Assembly (NCBI GenBank): GCA_012931725.1
Contig: CM022951.1
Location: 31,962,605-32,026,604, forward strand
Direction: 5' to 3'
From: Litsea cubeba
Taxonomy: Eukaryota > Streptophyta > Magnoliopsida > Laurales > Lauraceae
DNA length: 64,000 bases
Part shown: positions 18,942-30,869 of the stretch, piece after piece
How the letters are laid out: the number at the start of each line of letters is the position of its first letter
How positions within the stretch are numbered: position 1 is the stretch's first letter
Program-made: the position numbers and the translations under genes
Notes under the pieces: generated by a model
Seen by the model: the letters and a program-made list of their open reading frames with translations, nothing else
What the model was told of the DNA's origin: nothing
Database searches by the model: none

Positions 18942-21575
18942 TGTTGACACCAAAAATGTCACTTTGCCTCTTCAAGATCCAAAGAGTTACATGAAGTCGC
19001 AACCTGCCATAAATAGGCAATGCTACTTCCAAAAAATCAAATCTTGTCAGAATCAAACAAAAACTGTAAGATCCTTCAAGACAGCCAAAAGAGGAGTACG
19101 CAAGAAGTTTCGGGCCATTTCAAAATCATTTGGCCTAACTACGCTTCTCCGGTAGCTGAAATGGAGCTCCCGGCGGCGAAAGCATCGGAGACACTAAATC
19201 TTCGATCAGAGCCGATGGATGGTCTCAAAATACATCCAAAAGGCTCCACGTCAAGTTCCGAGTCAAACCGACAACTTTTGACCCTACATCAACCCTCGAA
19301 CAGCTAAATCAAGCCTCTCGACGGCGAGAACCACCGAGGCCATCACTCATCAGATAGAGCACATGGACAGCTTCAAAATGCTTACAAAGGGCTACACATC
19401 AAATTTCAGGTCATTTCGACAACATTTGACCATACTTTGATGCTCGAAAGCCAAATCAGGCCTCTCGGCGGCAAAGCTCCCCGGGACCATGGTTTCCAAG
19501 ACAGAGCCTATGGATCATCTTAAAATGACTCCAACAGGTTCCCTATCAAATTTCAAGTCAATCGGACATCGGTTGACCGCACATCAAACCGCGACATCTT
19601 CATCGCGACAAAAGCAAGTCTGCTGGTGATAGGACCCCAAACGGCTTCAAAACTCAAACAAAAGCCTATGGTTGGTCTTATTTATTGCTCAGGAGGCTTC
19701 ACCTCAAATTTCAAGTCATTCCGACATCGTTTGTTCCAGTTTCAGCTTCTGACGAAAAATCGGCAGCTCTGCGCAACAAAGTCTTCGGCTTTCTCGGAAA
19801 ATTGGAAACTTTGCAAAATAAAATGCAAGGATTCTCATCAGGTTTTCTATAGGGAAATCGGGCCACTAAATGATCAAAAATGTCAAGGAAAAATACAGAA
19901 GAAAAAAGAATAAAAAAACAGCAAAAACAGACACAAAACGGGATAAAAGGGGGAAAAAACCCCCCAGGGTCGCAGACGCCCAGGGTCGCCAGCGACCCTA
20001 GGGCCCGGGATCGCCCGGTGGGCCCCGGAAACCCCATTTTTTACCGTTTTTTCGCGATTCGAAGCGTCCGGCCTCTGGTATTTTCCAAAATTCATACTTT
20101 TGAGACACCAAATCCTCTGACATCAGTCAAAAACATGGGTTAATCATCAAGAGTATCGAAAACAACATTGATCGCCACCCGGTCAACCAAAAAAAGTATG
20201 CTTTCTACCCGACCGATCGAGAAATCGACAGGACAGATGGTACCGACCCGCTGTTGGCAACCAACACCTGAAGTTACATGGTCATCCGATGGCGATCTAC
20301 ATGAAGATCCATCGATGATCATCGCCAGAAGAATCCCAAAAGACGCGGCACGGCCCGCGACTCTTCAACTGCTCGGCGACCACTTAATGCAATTAATTGA
20401 CTAGCTTTATTACAGTCATTAATCCATTTATTTGGACGGACCAATCAGAAGCAAGCATCCGGGAGTTACAAGTCAAGAGATTCATGAAATTTAACCCATG
20501 AAACTCCTCCCATCATGGCAATTAAAGGCGATTAATTGCCCTCAATCTCCTTCGGCCAATCAGAAGCCAAGAAAAAGGAGTTACAAAATAAAGAATTCAA
20601 TCTTGTAACTCCTCCCTTTATGTAGCTTTATGACAATTAAGGCTCATAAACCCTCCTAAATGGCTACCTAAAAGCCTATAAATAGGAGAGCATTCCAAAG
20701 AAATCCAGATCGGAAAAAACACAGAGATCATCTGAAAAACGAGACACATCCCAGATCAGAAAAAAGCACAGAAATTCAGAGAAAGAAAGAGAGAAAACTT
20801 TGCGGAAGTTCTACACCGACCACCGCTACAAGGTGACAAAAGTCCCTTGGGCGGTACCCCCCCCCCCAAAGGTCCTTGCCTTCTCCTTCTGCCTCCAAAT
20901 GGCTTAGACGTGGCTTTTCAGCCCGTCTACTCGGCTTTTTATTGAACATAGGACCTCCTTTTGGTCTTTGTTCTCTAAAAATCTGAGGTTATTGCCAAGC
21001 CAAGCGAATCAATAGCATCCTCTGTTCTCATCTGCATGGATGATGGCGAAGTCCACATATGGCTTGCGACCGTCAATCTGAACGGGTCCCCCACAATCTC
21101 CTGAGAAGTTAGATCCTCCTTTTCTTGCTTTTCATTGTAGTTTGTATTTTTTTAAAAGAGACAAAAATCACAACTCTTGTCTTTCATTATTGATAAGGAT
21201 TGTAAATCGGCTATAAACGCCAAAAATCGGCTATAAACGCCAAAATCGGCTATAAATGCCAAAGAAATCGCCTTTCACGGCAAATCAAGAAAATGTCTCT
21301 TTTCTTAAATATATATGCAATGTAAAACTTGAAAGAAGTTGATTTCCTTTTTACTTGCGAAAGTTGATCGAAAGAAGTTGATATCCTTTTTACTTGCGAA
21401 AGTTGTTCTCCGGATCAACACTTGCAATTCCAAGTAAAAATAGAAAATTTGGCACACCCACACAAAAGAAATGTTGATGCACGCCCCTTGCCCCCCGGTT
21501 ACGAAAGGGTCGGACCCAACGGACTCCCACATCCGCCGACCTCGGTAGGACTAGGCTTAGGAGCGCGGTCCATCA
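18942..21575 (+). repeat. 3' LTR of the Tat-like gypsy element (2634 bp)
   Basis: It starts TGTTGACACC after the PPT and ends gagcgcggtccatca, identical to the bases before the PBS at 555-569. A TATA box (tataaata, 20677-20684) about 900 bp from the 3' end marks the promoter. Diverged ~140-bp internal repeats lie at about 19150-19760 (recurrent tcaaatttcaagtcattcc and ctctcggcggc). A GC-rich block sits at 19960-20035, and three cggctataaaYgcc motifs at 21207-21260. The LTR cannot be compared with its partner because the 5' LTR is off-window. Confidence 0.88.
21207..21260 (+). repeat. Three cggctataaaYgcc motifs in the gypsy LTR
   Basis: Three consecutive ~20-bp units (aatcggctataaacgcca) have the same core as the block at 12640-12865 of the internal region. 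Confidence 0.85.
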
Positions 21576-23397
21576 GAGACCACCTTCTGTGAGCTCGCTA
21601 TAGCTAGCCACAAGCTCGCTATAGCGAGAAGGGGTTCTGCCTGGGCCCCAGGGTTTTGACCAAAACTACTTCTTAGGCCACTGAAAGTTGATGAATACCC
21701 TATTTTTATGTATTTACTAAACCAATTAGGATTTTGAACTCCGAAGTACTTGTGGGACCCTAGAAAATGGCACCTTTAATGAAATTAACGGACCAATGGT
21801 ATGAATCTGAAACCATTTATTTGGGCTTTCCAACACGATTGGCCCATACTAGAGGAGTGTGATTGTACTCTTACTCTATGATGACCCTTCATAATTCTCC
21901 CTAATGAGAGATATGGTGTAACCCTAAACTAATAGGTGATGAAAAATTTAAAATGACTTATATGACTGTAGAATGGAACCCTTAACCATTTCATTTGACT
22001 AATGGAAATTACATTTTTATGAAGGTTTAATTTAAATTAAATCTCTCATAAGTTTTATGCATTTAGTAGTCTAATTATTAAGCATGAAGATTAATTTAGA
22101 GGCTTAACATATTTTTATAATAAGTGACACCAAGTAAGTAGTAATACGTTGACTCTCTAAATCTATCTTGTATCAGATAGTAATAGTCTTTATGAATAAT
22201 TAAATTGGGTAATAAGTGTTTTGATTTTCTTTAAATAAATTGCATTGTACCTTTAAATCAGAATTTCATCATTATCAATTTTAATTGATATAGTTGTCAC
22301 ATTATTCACATTATTTGATTCAATCATTTACTTCCAATTTGTTATCCAATTGTCATATAAGTATTTGATATTTGATGAAAGATCTAAATTGAGTAAGTAC
22401 TCAATCATTGAGATTATTATTTGACTTGATTTGTGAACGAGTACATAAAGATACTCAGATTTGATTTGTTATTGATTTGATTTTTATCGGCACTACTTAG
22501 CTTCGACCTTGTGATGCCCGACGGGGATTAAACTTGGTTTAGTTATAGCGACTACTGCAGTATGTCATCTGGAGTAACCGGAACTCTGGAACCCGGGTAG
22601 CCAGTTAGCCTTTGGCCGGGCCGCTGGTGACATCCCAACTAGATTTGCTCTCATAGAGAGGATGAGCTCACGTAGATGCCATATTTGTATATATATAGAT
22701 AATTGATTTGAATTTCGAACCATGGATATGTTATTGATTTAATTTTGAAATCATGGATTTATCATTTATTGAACAAACATTTGGTTAATTCTTTATATTG
22801 ATTATTTATCATTCAATTGTCAACTATTTCATTTTAAAAACATTATGTATATTCCTTTTATTGCATATACTTGCCAAATCGTCGTATTTGAGGTACTACT
22901 CTTGGTGTCACAGGGATCCAGGACATCGAAGAGATCAATTAGTAACCAAACAAAATTAAAGATTGATGGGTAAGTTCTTCGGTTAGATATGACAGCCGGA
23001 GTACGTTTCGAATAGTAATCTTGAGTTAAGTCTAAGTATTTTGTAATTCACCTAGCTTAAGGCAATGCAGGAATTGTAGATTTGCATTGTATTAGGATTA
23101 TGTTCAATTGAGATAAACATCTAGTTGATAATCATTAGAGTACTTATGTACTTAACATTTATGAGATTTAAATTATTAGCTTTGTTAATGATAAATTGTA
23201 ACATAATGGAATAGTCAATTGACTGCTCATGGCTTTGATATTAAATGTTATAGATGCTTCCGCAATTAAATGTTGATTGAATGTGAAATTTTCTCCTTCG
23301 TGAATTCGGATTTGGTCCGGAACAAGTGCGAGTTCACGGGAGTACGCGTGTCACACCTTGGGAACCACCCTAATCAGGGGATTCTTGGGTCCGGGAT
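21576..23397. other. Unassigned AT-rich sequence, possibly an old gypsy LTR
   Basis: No open frame or RNA gene is seen. It opens with a perfect 14-bp palindrome ctcgctatagcgag (21615-21628) and a near copy just before it. The middle has a GC-richer block (22550-22640), and the end (ggagtacgcgtgtcacacct near 23341) looks like the 3' end of a Del/Tekay-type gypsy LTR. I could not fix its borders or find a partner LTR, so this is a weak assignment. Confidence 0.3.
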
Positions 23398-25401
23398 TGT
23401 TGGGATTGGTGTATGCCCTAAAGCCCACTAGCTGCACTCTCATCTTTTATTACTGGATATTTACTGGTTATTTAATGGAATGACTCTTTTATGCTTAAAC
23501 ATATATATATGTATGGTTGTGTAAGACCCATTGTTTCTAGTAAATGAATTAGGTGTGTAGTGTCTACACACAGATAGGTCTAATTCATGGACACTGGAAA
23601 CAACATATTTGTTCATAACTGAGAGATGGAGCTGGGCACTTCATCTTGGTAAAAGTTATAATGAGAGACTCTCCTATATTCAGGGTGATTTACCTAAGTC
23701 AGGGAGGGCTTTCCTGGATTCATCTCATTAGTGCATATGCAATGCATTGAACAGGACCATGGTAGGTGTGATCTTTAAAATAGTACTATCACAGAGAGAG
23801 ATCATGTCACCTCATGCTACTGAGTGACCGGTGCTCTTAATCTTGAGCATTTATGGATGAACTGACGAAGTCAAGTTCTTGTGCTTTAATTCACTATGGG
23901 TGAAATTCTTTTCATGGGTCAACAACTCTGTGTTTTGGGTACTCGGACTTGATCAGTTGGGACGTGCAGATGCAATAAAGAATCTATGCCATCTAATGAT
24001 GGAATGATCGTCCCCTTAGAATTATCCGATTAATCATCAAAATCTAAGATCTTAGTATATGGATGTTCCATATGGATATTGAACTTGTGGGTCGCTCCCT
24101 GGATCAAGAGAATGATATCTGAATGATGATTATGTTAAGGGTATGAAGTTCTAAGGTTTAGATGTAATCGGGAAGGTTGATAGTACATGTGATAACCTGA
24201 CTCGGTTATGGATGTTACATAGAGGGGCATTCAGGTCATTACACTTAGTAGGTCGAAGAAAACCGTCATTTTATGACGAGCTTATTATATTATATATTTG
24301 TCCTTGGAGTTCAACCATAACTCTTTAGCGGAATGAGTTAAGGTTAAAATGGTCTTAATGTTGCTATGGGTTTAGCATGGACATTTTGGTCATTTTGGGA
24401 GCCAATGACAAATATGTCTTTTGGTCCCTTCTCTAGTCACTTACCAAGATTGGCATGGTTTCCTGAAATGTTTAGATAACATTTGGATGAATTATTTTAC
24501 TGGAAAAATAATTTTGAGTTTAAATTCAGATAGGCCTTTGATGGCATAAATGAATTTAATTCTAGATAAATTGTATGTGGGCCATGGTGTGCATTATCAT
24601 GAGGGACGTCCATAATGGGATTTCCATGGGTAAGGTTTCCAATTTTAAGTAGGTCTCTCTACTTGAAAGGTTGGACTCCTCTTTGGATTAGTATTCCTAT
24701 GAGAACGTTTCCTTTTTGGATTAGGAACTTAAAATTAGTAAGTGTTCTACAACTAGGATTACTAATTGCATGGGAAGTTCCTTTAATTTCCTTTTCTTAT
24801 TAGAAGTGTTTCTTAAAGGAAATAAATCTTTAGATTATACTTTCCTTTTAGGACATCTTTGAGAATAAGGAGAGATAACTTTTTGGGAAAGCTACCACAA
24901 AGTTTCTATAAAAGGAGCCACATATCTCCTTGGACGTCCAACACAGCATAGTGCAAGGTTCCACACGTCCAGCCTTGAAGTTCTTTCTTCTTCATTGAAG
25001 AAAGTTGTAGGTCTGAGATTTTTCCTTGGAGAAATAGTTCTCAATTCCTAGATTAAGATCCCACCATCTTAGCCAATCAGATTTGGAAGTGAGATAGAGG
25101 AGAAGATCAAAGGCAACACTACTGCAGAAAATTTCAGCAATTTGTTTGCTAATTGCAAGTCTGAGTTCGGGCCTTTGGATCTATTTTTTCAGAGATTTGA
25201 AGTCCACAAATCTTCGAGGTAATAGTCTTCTTCTTTCTCCTTTAATTATACACTTGTTGGTCATGAATTCATGGAGTTCTCATGCGATCTCTATGGCTGA
25301 TTTATGCTGCCCAAATCAGATTTTTTTTTAAATCTGTCATGTTACAAATTAGCCATGAATGTCTTCCGCTAATTTCAGATCTGAATCGCAGTTTCTTTCA
25401 G
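23398..25401 (+). repeat. Solo LTR of copia family B (subfamily close to 62753-64000)
   Basis: It starts TGTTGGGATTGGTGTATGCC and ends tcgcagtttctttcag, with a TATA box (tataaaa, 24907-24913). It aligns end to end with the B2 LTRs but is closest to the partial LTR at 62753-64000; stretches of over 60 codons read almost identically. No PBS (tggtatcagagc) follows and no PPT precedes it, so it is a solo LTR or a truncated element. Flanks gggat and tgatg do not form a clear 5-bp target duplication (gggat/gtgat if the LTR is ended at CA). Confidence 0.85.
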
Positions 25402-26256
25402 TGATGTGACAGTTTTGTTGCCCATGAACTTGGAATGCACTTTTGACAAGATCACCAAACTACTCACACTTACCCACTCTTCTTAAATTGTGGTTATTTT
25501 TAATTTGACACTGTTTGAACCATTATTCATTTCAGTCAATCAAAATAAGAGTTGCGAACAAAAAAATCATCAGGGTTTAAAATTGATTGTGAAGATTATG
25601 GGTGAGGTTCTATGGACCCCAAACATATGTAAGCTACCTCTACCAATAAGATGTATCCCAAGTGAGCCCGTACAAGAGGATAGCACTTTAGAAGGTGCAC
25701 CTGAGTTGCCAGGAAACCCTATCGATCGTAGAGGCTTTGATCTGTTCATATTGTTAGGGTGGCCGTTGCTAGTCCTTGCTTTTGTGTATGGTGATTCAAA
25801 TTGTTATTTATTGTGTCAATAGAGGAGATTATATGATTGATCAAGGCAGAGTGAAAGCAATGAAGCTCTCAAAGCCGTCAATCCTTGGACAGTTGGACAT
25901 TGCCTTGGTGGAAGAGAATCAATTAATATAAGCATTTGAAATCATCAATCCTTGTGCCTCGCCTATATGGAAGAACATCACGATAATTGTGCTATTCACA
26001 TGGTTGGATACTCCCAATAAACTTGATTTTCATGCTATCAAATCCAAAAAGTGAAAACGACTAACAATTTATGGGACAATATGAGCAGAGATATGTAGGA
26101 TGAGATTTCTAAACATATTCCAATGAATAGTTGTGGACATTTTTCTCAAATTATCCTTACTAGTTTTTTTTAAAGGTTTTCTTCTTTCTTCGGTGGCGTG
26201 ACAAACAAGCAGACATGGGACCTTATTAGGATAATCATTACTGAGAAATACATGAA
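25402..26256. other. Unassigned stretch with one 110-codon frame
   Basis: A frame at 25490-25822 (+) ends with a hydrophobic segment (FDLFILLGWPLLVLAFVYG) after a Pro/Glu-rich part. I do not recognise it, it has no convincing start context, and it could be a relic exon or chance. Nothing else is seen in this stretch. Confidence 0.25.
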
Positions 26257-26265
26257 TACATAAAA

Positions 26266-26649
26266 GGATAATATTCAGGTGAGAACTAGTTCTCACATAT
26301 TATATGAGAACATTTTTATGATGCCCAATTGTAGGCCCCATTTAGGGATGGGACCAAAGGGGGTGGAAAGATCTATGTGAAACCACCCCCAGTATCAAGT
26401 TTGACCCCAAACCCATGCTCCTAACCCCTTCATCCGTGGCCCACTAGTTTAATGGCTTCATATTTAAGAAAAAAAATATTCAACCATCAATCCAACGGTT
26501 CAGTCCACTAGGATGTGTGCCAATCCTTGGGATTAGTGACTATCAGGAGGTTCCTTATTGGTTGCTAGGTTTGGATGGGTTGCTAGTTGGGTCCCGCAAA
26601 AAAGTTCTCATATAATAGGTGAGAACTAGTTCTCACTTGAATATTTTCC
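26266..26649. mobile_element. Mutator-like MITE, copy 1 (384 bp, 9-bp TSD)
   Basis: Long terminal inverted repeats: the left end GGATAATATTCAGGTGAGAA and the reverse complement of the right end GGAAAATATTCAAGTGAGAA, extending about 50 bp through gaactagttctcac and the Ytattatatgagaac segments. It is flanked by identical 9-bp tacataaaa at 26257-26265 and 26650-26658. A 9-bp duplication with long TIRs and no coding capacity is the signature of a Mutator-derived MITE. Each TIR contains a palindromic gtgagaactagttctcac core, so the ends can also fold locally. Confidence 0.88.
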
Positions 26650-26658
26650 TACATAAAA

Positions 26659-26826
26659 TATATAAAAAACAATAAGCAAAGGAGTTCTAGTTCAGTGAAA
26701 ATTGCCCAGACATAGTATCAGGGAGAACTTGCCATGGGGCTCACTCGGGGCTGTTCCAACCATGGAAAGGTGGGAGATAAAAGATCCCAAGGAGATCTAT
26801 ATAGGGTCTTGCAAACTATCAACCTT
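26659..26826. other. Short unassigned spacer
   Basis: No feature is seen between the MITE and the first copy of the 181-bp direct repeat. Confidence 0.5.
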
Positions 26827-27007
26827 GTTCGATCATCCTAACTGGCCCCTTAATCTATGACCCTCAAACTTAATGGTTTAGAAAGAAATACTTTTTTCCT
26901 TCTAGGTTTCAAGTTATAGGATTGACAATTGGGTAAGTGTCAAATTTGGTGCACCCTCTTCTTCATTAAAGATATAAAGAAAGAGAAAGAATTACAAATA
27001 GAGTTTA
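26827..27007 (+). repeat. 181-bp direct repeat, left copy
   Basis: It begins gttcgatcatcctaactggc and ends near attacaaatagagttta. A second copy lies at 28270-28450, diverged by several substitutions and short indels (roughly 8% by eye). Confidence 0.85.
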
Positions 27008-28269
27008 GATTATATGGTCTCGATCATCAGAGTGTAAGACTCTAGATCATTGTGCTAGTACATCATATGTACTGAAGGAACATAAGTTGCACCTTATGCA
27101 AATTTGTCTTTGGTTTAAGGACCGCTCTCATAATTCCCTAGCAATAGGCTCTTAACCCTGAGAGATTAATGAACTCAAGTTTCTATTATTCATTTACTTT
27201 GAGTCACCAATGACTGAGGCCAATTGTAGGTCAACACCTCGGTGTCTTGGGTACATGGTAGTAGGACTGTAGGAACATATAATTGTTAAGATGGAATCTA
27301 TCCTCTAATAGATATATTCCCTTGTGCCAATTAATGGATTCATCATTGGTAAGTGCGCATCCATCTCAATTAAGAGTTAATTGGATGGTATTGATGATTA
27401 CTGTGATTAATTGGGTCACAATGATAATAAGATATAGATCTAACTTGGTTGGACATGTTTGATCCAATTGATCCAATTGATGGAGGGGCATACTTGTAGT
27501 AATAGGGAAGATTAGGGTTTTCTTATAATTTATTCCTAAGACTGGAGTTCAATTACATTTATTTAGTGGAGTTATTTACAATTAACTGTGGGTCCGGATT
27601 GCACATCAGATGTGGGGTACATCCCAGTTGGAGCCAGCTTCTAAAGAATCCTCTTGTCCCCACACTAGCCCCAATAAGAGATTGTTTCTAATCCTATTTG
27701 AACTCTATAAGGAATGAAGAGAATGATACTAATTATAATAGAAGTGAGACTTCAAATTATAACTGAAAGAGGAGATGCTCACATGATATATAAGGAGAGG
27801 AGGGGGCTGAACGTCCTACACTCTTATCCCATGCCCAACCCCCTCTCTTCTCTCTCCTATTTTCTCCTCTGGTTACTTTTTATTGATTTTATGGTTTTCT
27901 TTTTTTGGAGATTCCACCATTCTCCTTGAGAAGTAATCTGATAGAGGGTCATAGCGTGAAAGACTACAAGGTTTTGGAGATCCTTCTTGTTCTTGTAAAA
28001 GAGTTCTTCAACAAGCCAAGTGGTCAACTTCTCCATTAGAGCACAACCGGGCTCCCAATGTTAGATCTACTTCATCTCTTGTATAGATTTTTGTGCTTGC
28101 TTGTTGCCGTTGTTTTCTATCTTCTAGATAGTGTTTCTACTGATCTTGATTCATGAGAAAGGGGTTTTGGATCCTGGATTGGGTTTATGGCCTTATGGAT
28201 ACTTGATCCCTACATCAAGTGGGTCAAAAGTTTTGAATACCTATCCACGAGGCCCACCTACTTCCAACA
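27008..28269 (+). repeat. Family C LTR lacking its first ~320 bp
   Basis: It matches the solo LTR at 37698-39378 from about its base 320 to its terminal tccaaca (for example tctcgatcatcag, gaggccaaYtgtaggtcaac, ttgatccctaYatcaagtgg). The 5' end of the LTR is missing. It lies exactly between the two 181-bp direct repeats rather than between 5-bp duplications. Confidence 0.85.
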
Positions 28270-28450
28270 GTTCGATCATCCTAACTGGCCCCATAATCTA
28301 TGACCCTCAAACTTAATGGTTTAGAAGAAATACTTTTTTTCCTTATGGATTTCAAGTTATAGGATTAATAGTTGGTAAATGTCAAATTTGGTGCACCCTC
28401 TTATTCATTAAAGATATATAGAAAAAGAAAGAATTACAAATACAGTTTAT
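28270..28450 (+). repeat. 181-bp direct repeat, right copy
   Basis: Second copy of the segment at 26827-27007, starting at the base after the end of the truncated C LTR. Confidence 0.85.
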
Positions 28451-30532
28451 TTTTTATTTTTTGCAATTCAGGAAGGTTATTGTGTGTGTGTTTGGGGGGT
28501 AACTTGATAATATAGTGGGCAAGATGGCCCGGAACATAGGGTGAGCCACAACAAGATAGGATTAAGGCCGTACCTCTATATACTCTAACGAAGATGAAAT
28601 CTAAAGAAGTGGTTCCGCTGAATCGTGAAATAGAGTGAAAAGGATATGATAATAATTGGGGAGAGAAGACGAGCACTTTCTATGGATTGGAACTTCAATT
28701 TGGTGAAAAGAGGAGGAAGGTGCAAACCACAATCAGACGGAACTCTTGGTAGCTTGGAATGGAAGTTGGAAACAGTGAGAAAGAATAATAAAAATGATGG
28801 GAGGGGTCGGGTAGTTTATAAAGTGGAGTTTCGGATGAATATTAGGGTAAGCAGCGGTCCAACTTCTATTCATTAATTATGTAGGCTAGGGATCATGAAT
28901 AAAGGGGGTAAGGGTTCCAAATTCCCAAAATTCAAAATTGGCTTGTAGAAAGCCTTGGAAGAGCTTGAAACCCTTGGACCTTGAGCTCGAAAGAGGGAGG
29001 GTGGGAGGAGTAGGGAGAGTGCACATAATAGGAGATGAAATGGAGTGAGGGGAATGAGGTTTAGGTTTGAATAGAAATTTTTCATTAATTACAAAAAGGG
29101 CCATAGGCTCTTTGTGGAGGGAGTTTATAGTAATTACAAGTAAGGGCTATGGGCTATTTGAAAATTGGCTAATAAGTGGGTTTCGGATCGCTGGATCGCG
29201 ACGGGTCCAACATAGGAAATGTCAAGCATAAAGAGAACTACATACGCAATGCACCCACTCACACAATTTTTCTAAAATTGAATCTAACCCCTCCATTTTG
29301 CCTAAATTACGAAGCACCGCCTACTACTCACAACGTACCCGGATCACTCCGAAACCCATAGAAGCTAACCTTCCCACTAAATCTAATGTGTTAGGCTATT
29401 AGACCTAACTATCTAAACTTAATCCTAATAATTAGCAAAAATCCACTAAATTAAGGTTGGGGTCCTTACACTAATGAGCCTAAAATTAACATATTTTTGA
29501 AATCTTCAAAATATTATTACAGTGACCAAATCACAAAACTACTCTTTCAAAACCAAACAAACCAAACATACAAAAAATTCAATATATAAAATAGACCAGA
29601 GCATCCAGAATCCACTAAGTAAGATAATTAATCCATCTATACAATTATTCTACTCTTTGTCTCAAAATAAGTCAAATCAGTAACAAATTAATGTTTCTGA
29701 TCCGGAGGATTTGTCTTTCGCAAAAACTAATTTTTAATAAAAAGAATAAGGTCACCACCCAAGACCTCTCTCACCTCATAAAAGAATGAAAATCATAAGC
29801 ATAATCTATCGAAGGATTTCATCCCTAAGCACACTATTTCCAATAGAAATCAAAACAAAGGTTGCATAAGGCATGAAAGACAGATCTATTTTTAATAGAG
29901 CATTCATTTCAAAAAGAGAAGAAAGAAATAAAAAAATTACAAATTAAATCAAAGATCTACTTAGCTTCAACTGTGTGCTCCAATCTAGAAATCTAACCAG
30001 CCATTGAAAAGAACTTCAGAAGTAATTTCATTGATAGCATCTTCTTTTACAATGGTCTCTCAGAAATCTCTCTTTTAAAAAATCCTAGTTTCTGGAACAA
30101 AGCTCCAAAATATATTTAAAAAAATCAGAAAATAATGGAGGGAAGAGGGGTGAAAAAGAGATCAGGGAGAGAGAGATGGGATGTCCTTGCCTCGTGGAAA
30201 AAAAATGTTTTTGAGCCTCCCATGGTAGCCTCCTTTTATAGTTTCGGGCTCCACATGGCTTATTGTATGTAGACATTTTTTGCAGTTGGGGTTTAGGGTT
30301 AATATCACGGCCTCGAACCCGATTAGTAGTTAAATCGGATTCGAGGTGTAAAATTTAGGGCTAATTATACTTTTCGCCCTTTATGCCCAAAGATCGAAGC
30401 CTGCTGTGAAGATTGTGCCTTTGAACCTCATTTAGTAAAACGACCTACGGGACTTGGCATATAATCACATACATCATTCCCTCTATAGATACCAAAGTAA
30501 AGTACGTATTTCATTCCCATTACATATATATA
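28451..30532. other. Unassigned AT-rich stretch with an LTR-like minus-strand promoter
   Basis: No convincing gene. On the minus strand a TATA box (tataaaagg at about 30233-30241) lies about 100 bp upstream of a CT-rich leader-like sequence. Near 30310-30360 an inverted pair (cctcgaacccgatt ... aatcggattcgagg) is seen. These suggest a relic minus-strand gypsy LTR at roughly 29140-30480, borders not defined. The part from 28451 to 29140 shows only short chance frames. Confidence 0.3.
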
Positions 30533-30869
30533 GGGTAATATTCAGGTGAGAACTATTTCTCACATATTATATGAGAACTTCCATTTAGGGATGAGACCAG
30601 GGGGGATGGAAAGATCTATATGAGACCACCCCATCAAGTTTAACCCTAAACCCATGCCCTTAACCCCTTCATCCGTGGCTCACAAGTTTAATGGCTTCAT
30701 GTTAAAAAAATGTTCAACCTTCGATCCAACGGTTCAGTCCATTTGGATGTGTGCCAATCCTTATGATTAGTGACTATCAGGGGGTTCCCTATTGGTTGCT
30801 AGGTTTGGATGGGTTGCTAGTTGGGCTCCGCAAAAAAGTTCTCATAGAATAGGTCAGAACTAGTTCTCC
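30533..30869. mobile_element. Mutator-like MITE, copy 2 (right end lost)
   Basis: Same family as 26266-26649. The left end gggtaatattcaggtgagaa and the inner segments (aggtttggatgggttgctag, ccatttagggatgRgaccaR) match. The right terminal repeat is present to gaactagttctcc and then runs into ctgaaagaac, the end of a copia B LTR. The 9-bp duplication is untestable because the right flank is displaced beyond the window. Confidence 0.8.

Larger units (their letters stand above)
555..21575 (+). mobile_element. Tat-like Ty3/gypsy LTR retrotransposon (decayed, 5' LTR mostly outside window)
   Basis: A very large gypsy element. It runs from the last 15 bp of its 5' LTR (555-569) through PBS, leader repeats, gag, protease, RT, RNase H, a second RNase H, integrase, an antisense gene, PPT and a 3' LTR (18942-21575, TG...CA). 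Assignment to the Tat lineage rests on three things seen here. There are two RNase H domains in tandem (a known Tat hallmark). The gag has a C-x2-H...H-x4-C finger instead of a zinc knuckle. An additional antisense ORF lies between pol and the 3' LTR, as reported for some Tat elements. The coding region has about seven frameshifts and six stops, so this copy is not autonomous. The gypsy target duplication cannot be checked because the 5' LTR start is off-window. Confidence 0.85.

Noticed and set aside
24615..24803. Frames shared with 63319-63528, and 43760-44041 with 51185-51466
   Set aside because: Both are copia B LTR sequence; similarity comes from LTR homology.
27714..29361. Short frames in 27714-29361
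   Set aside because: Each is under 85 codons, in LTR C or unassigned AT-rich DNA, on both strands, with no family signal.
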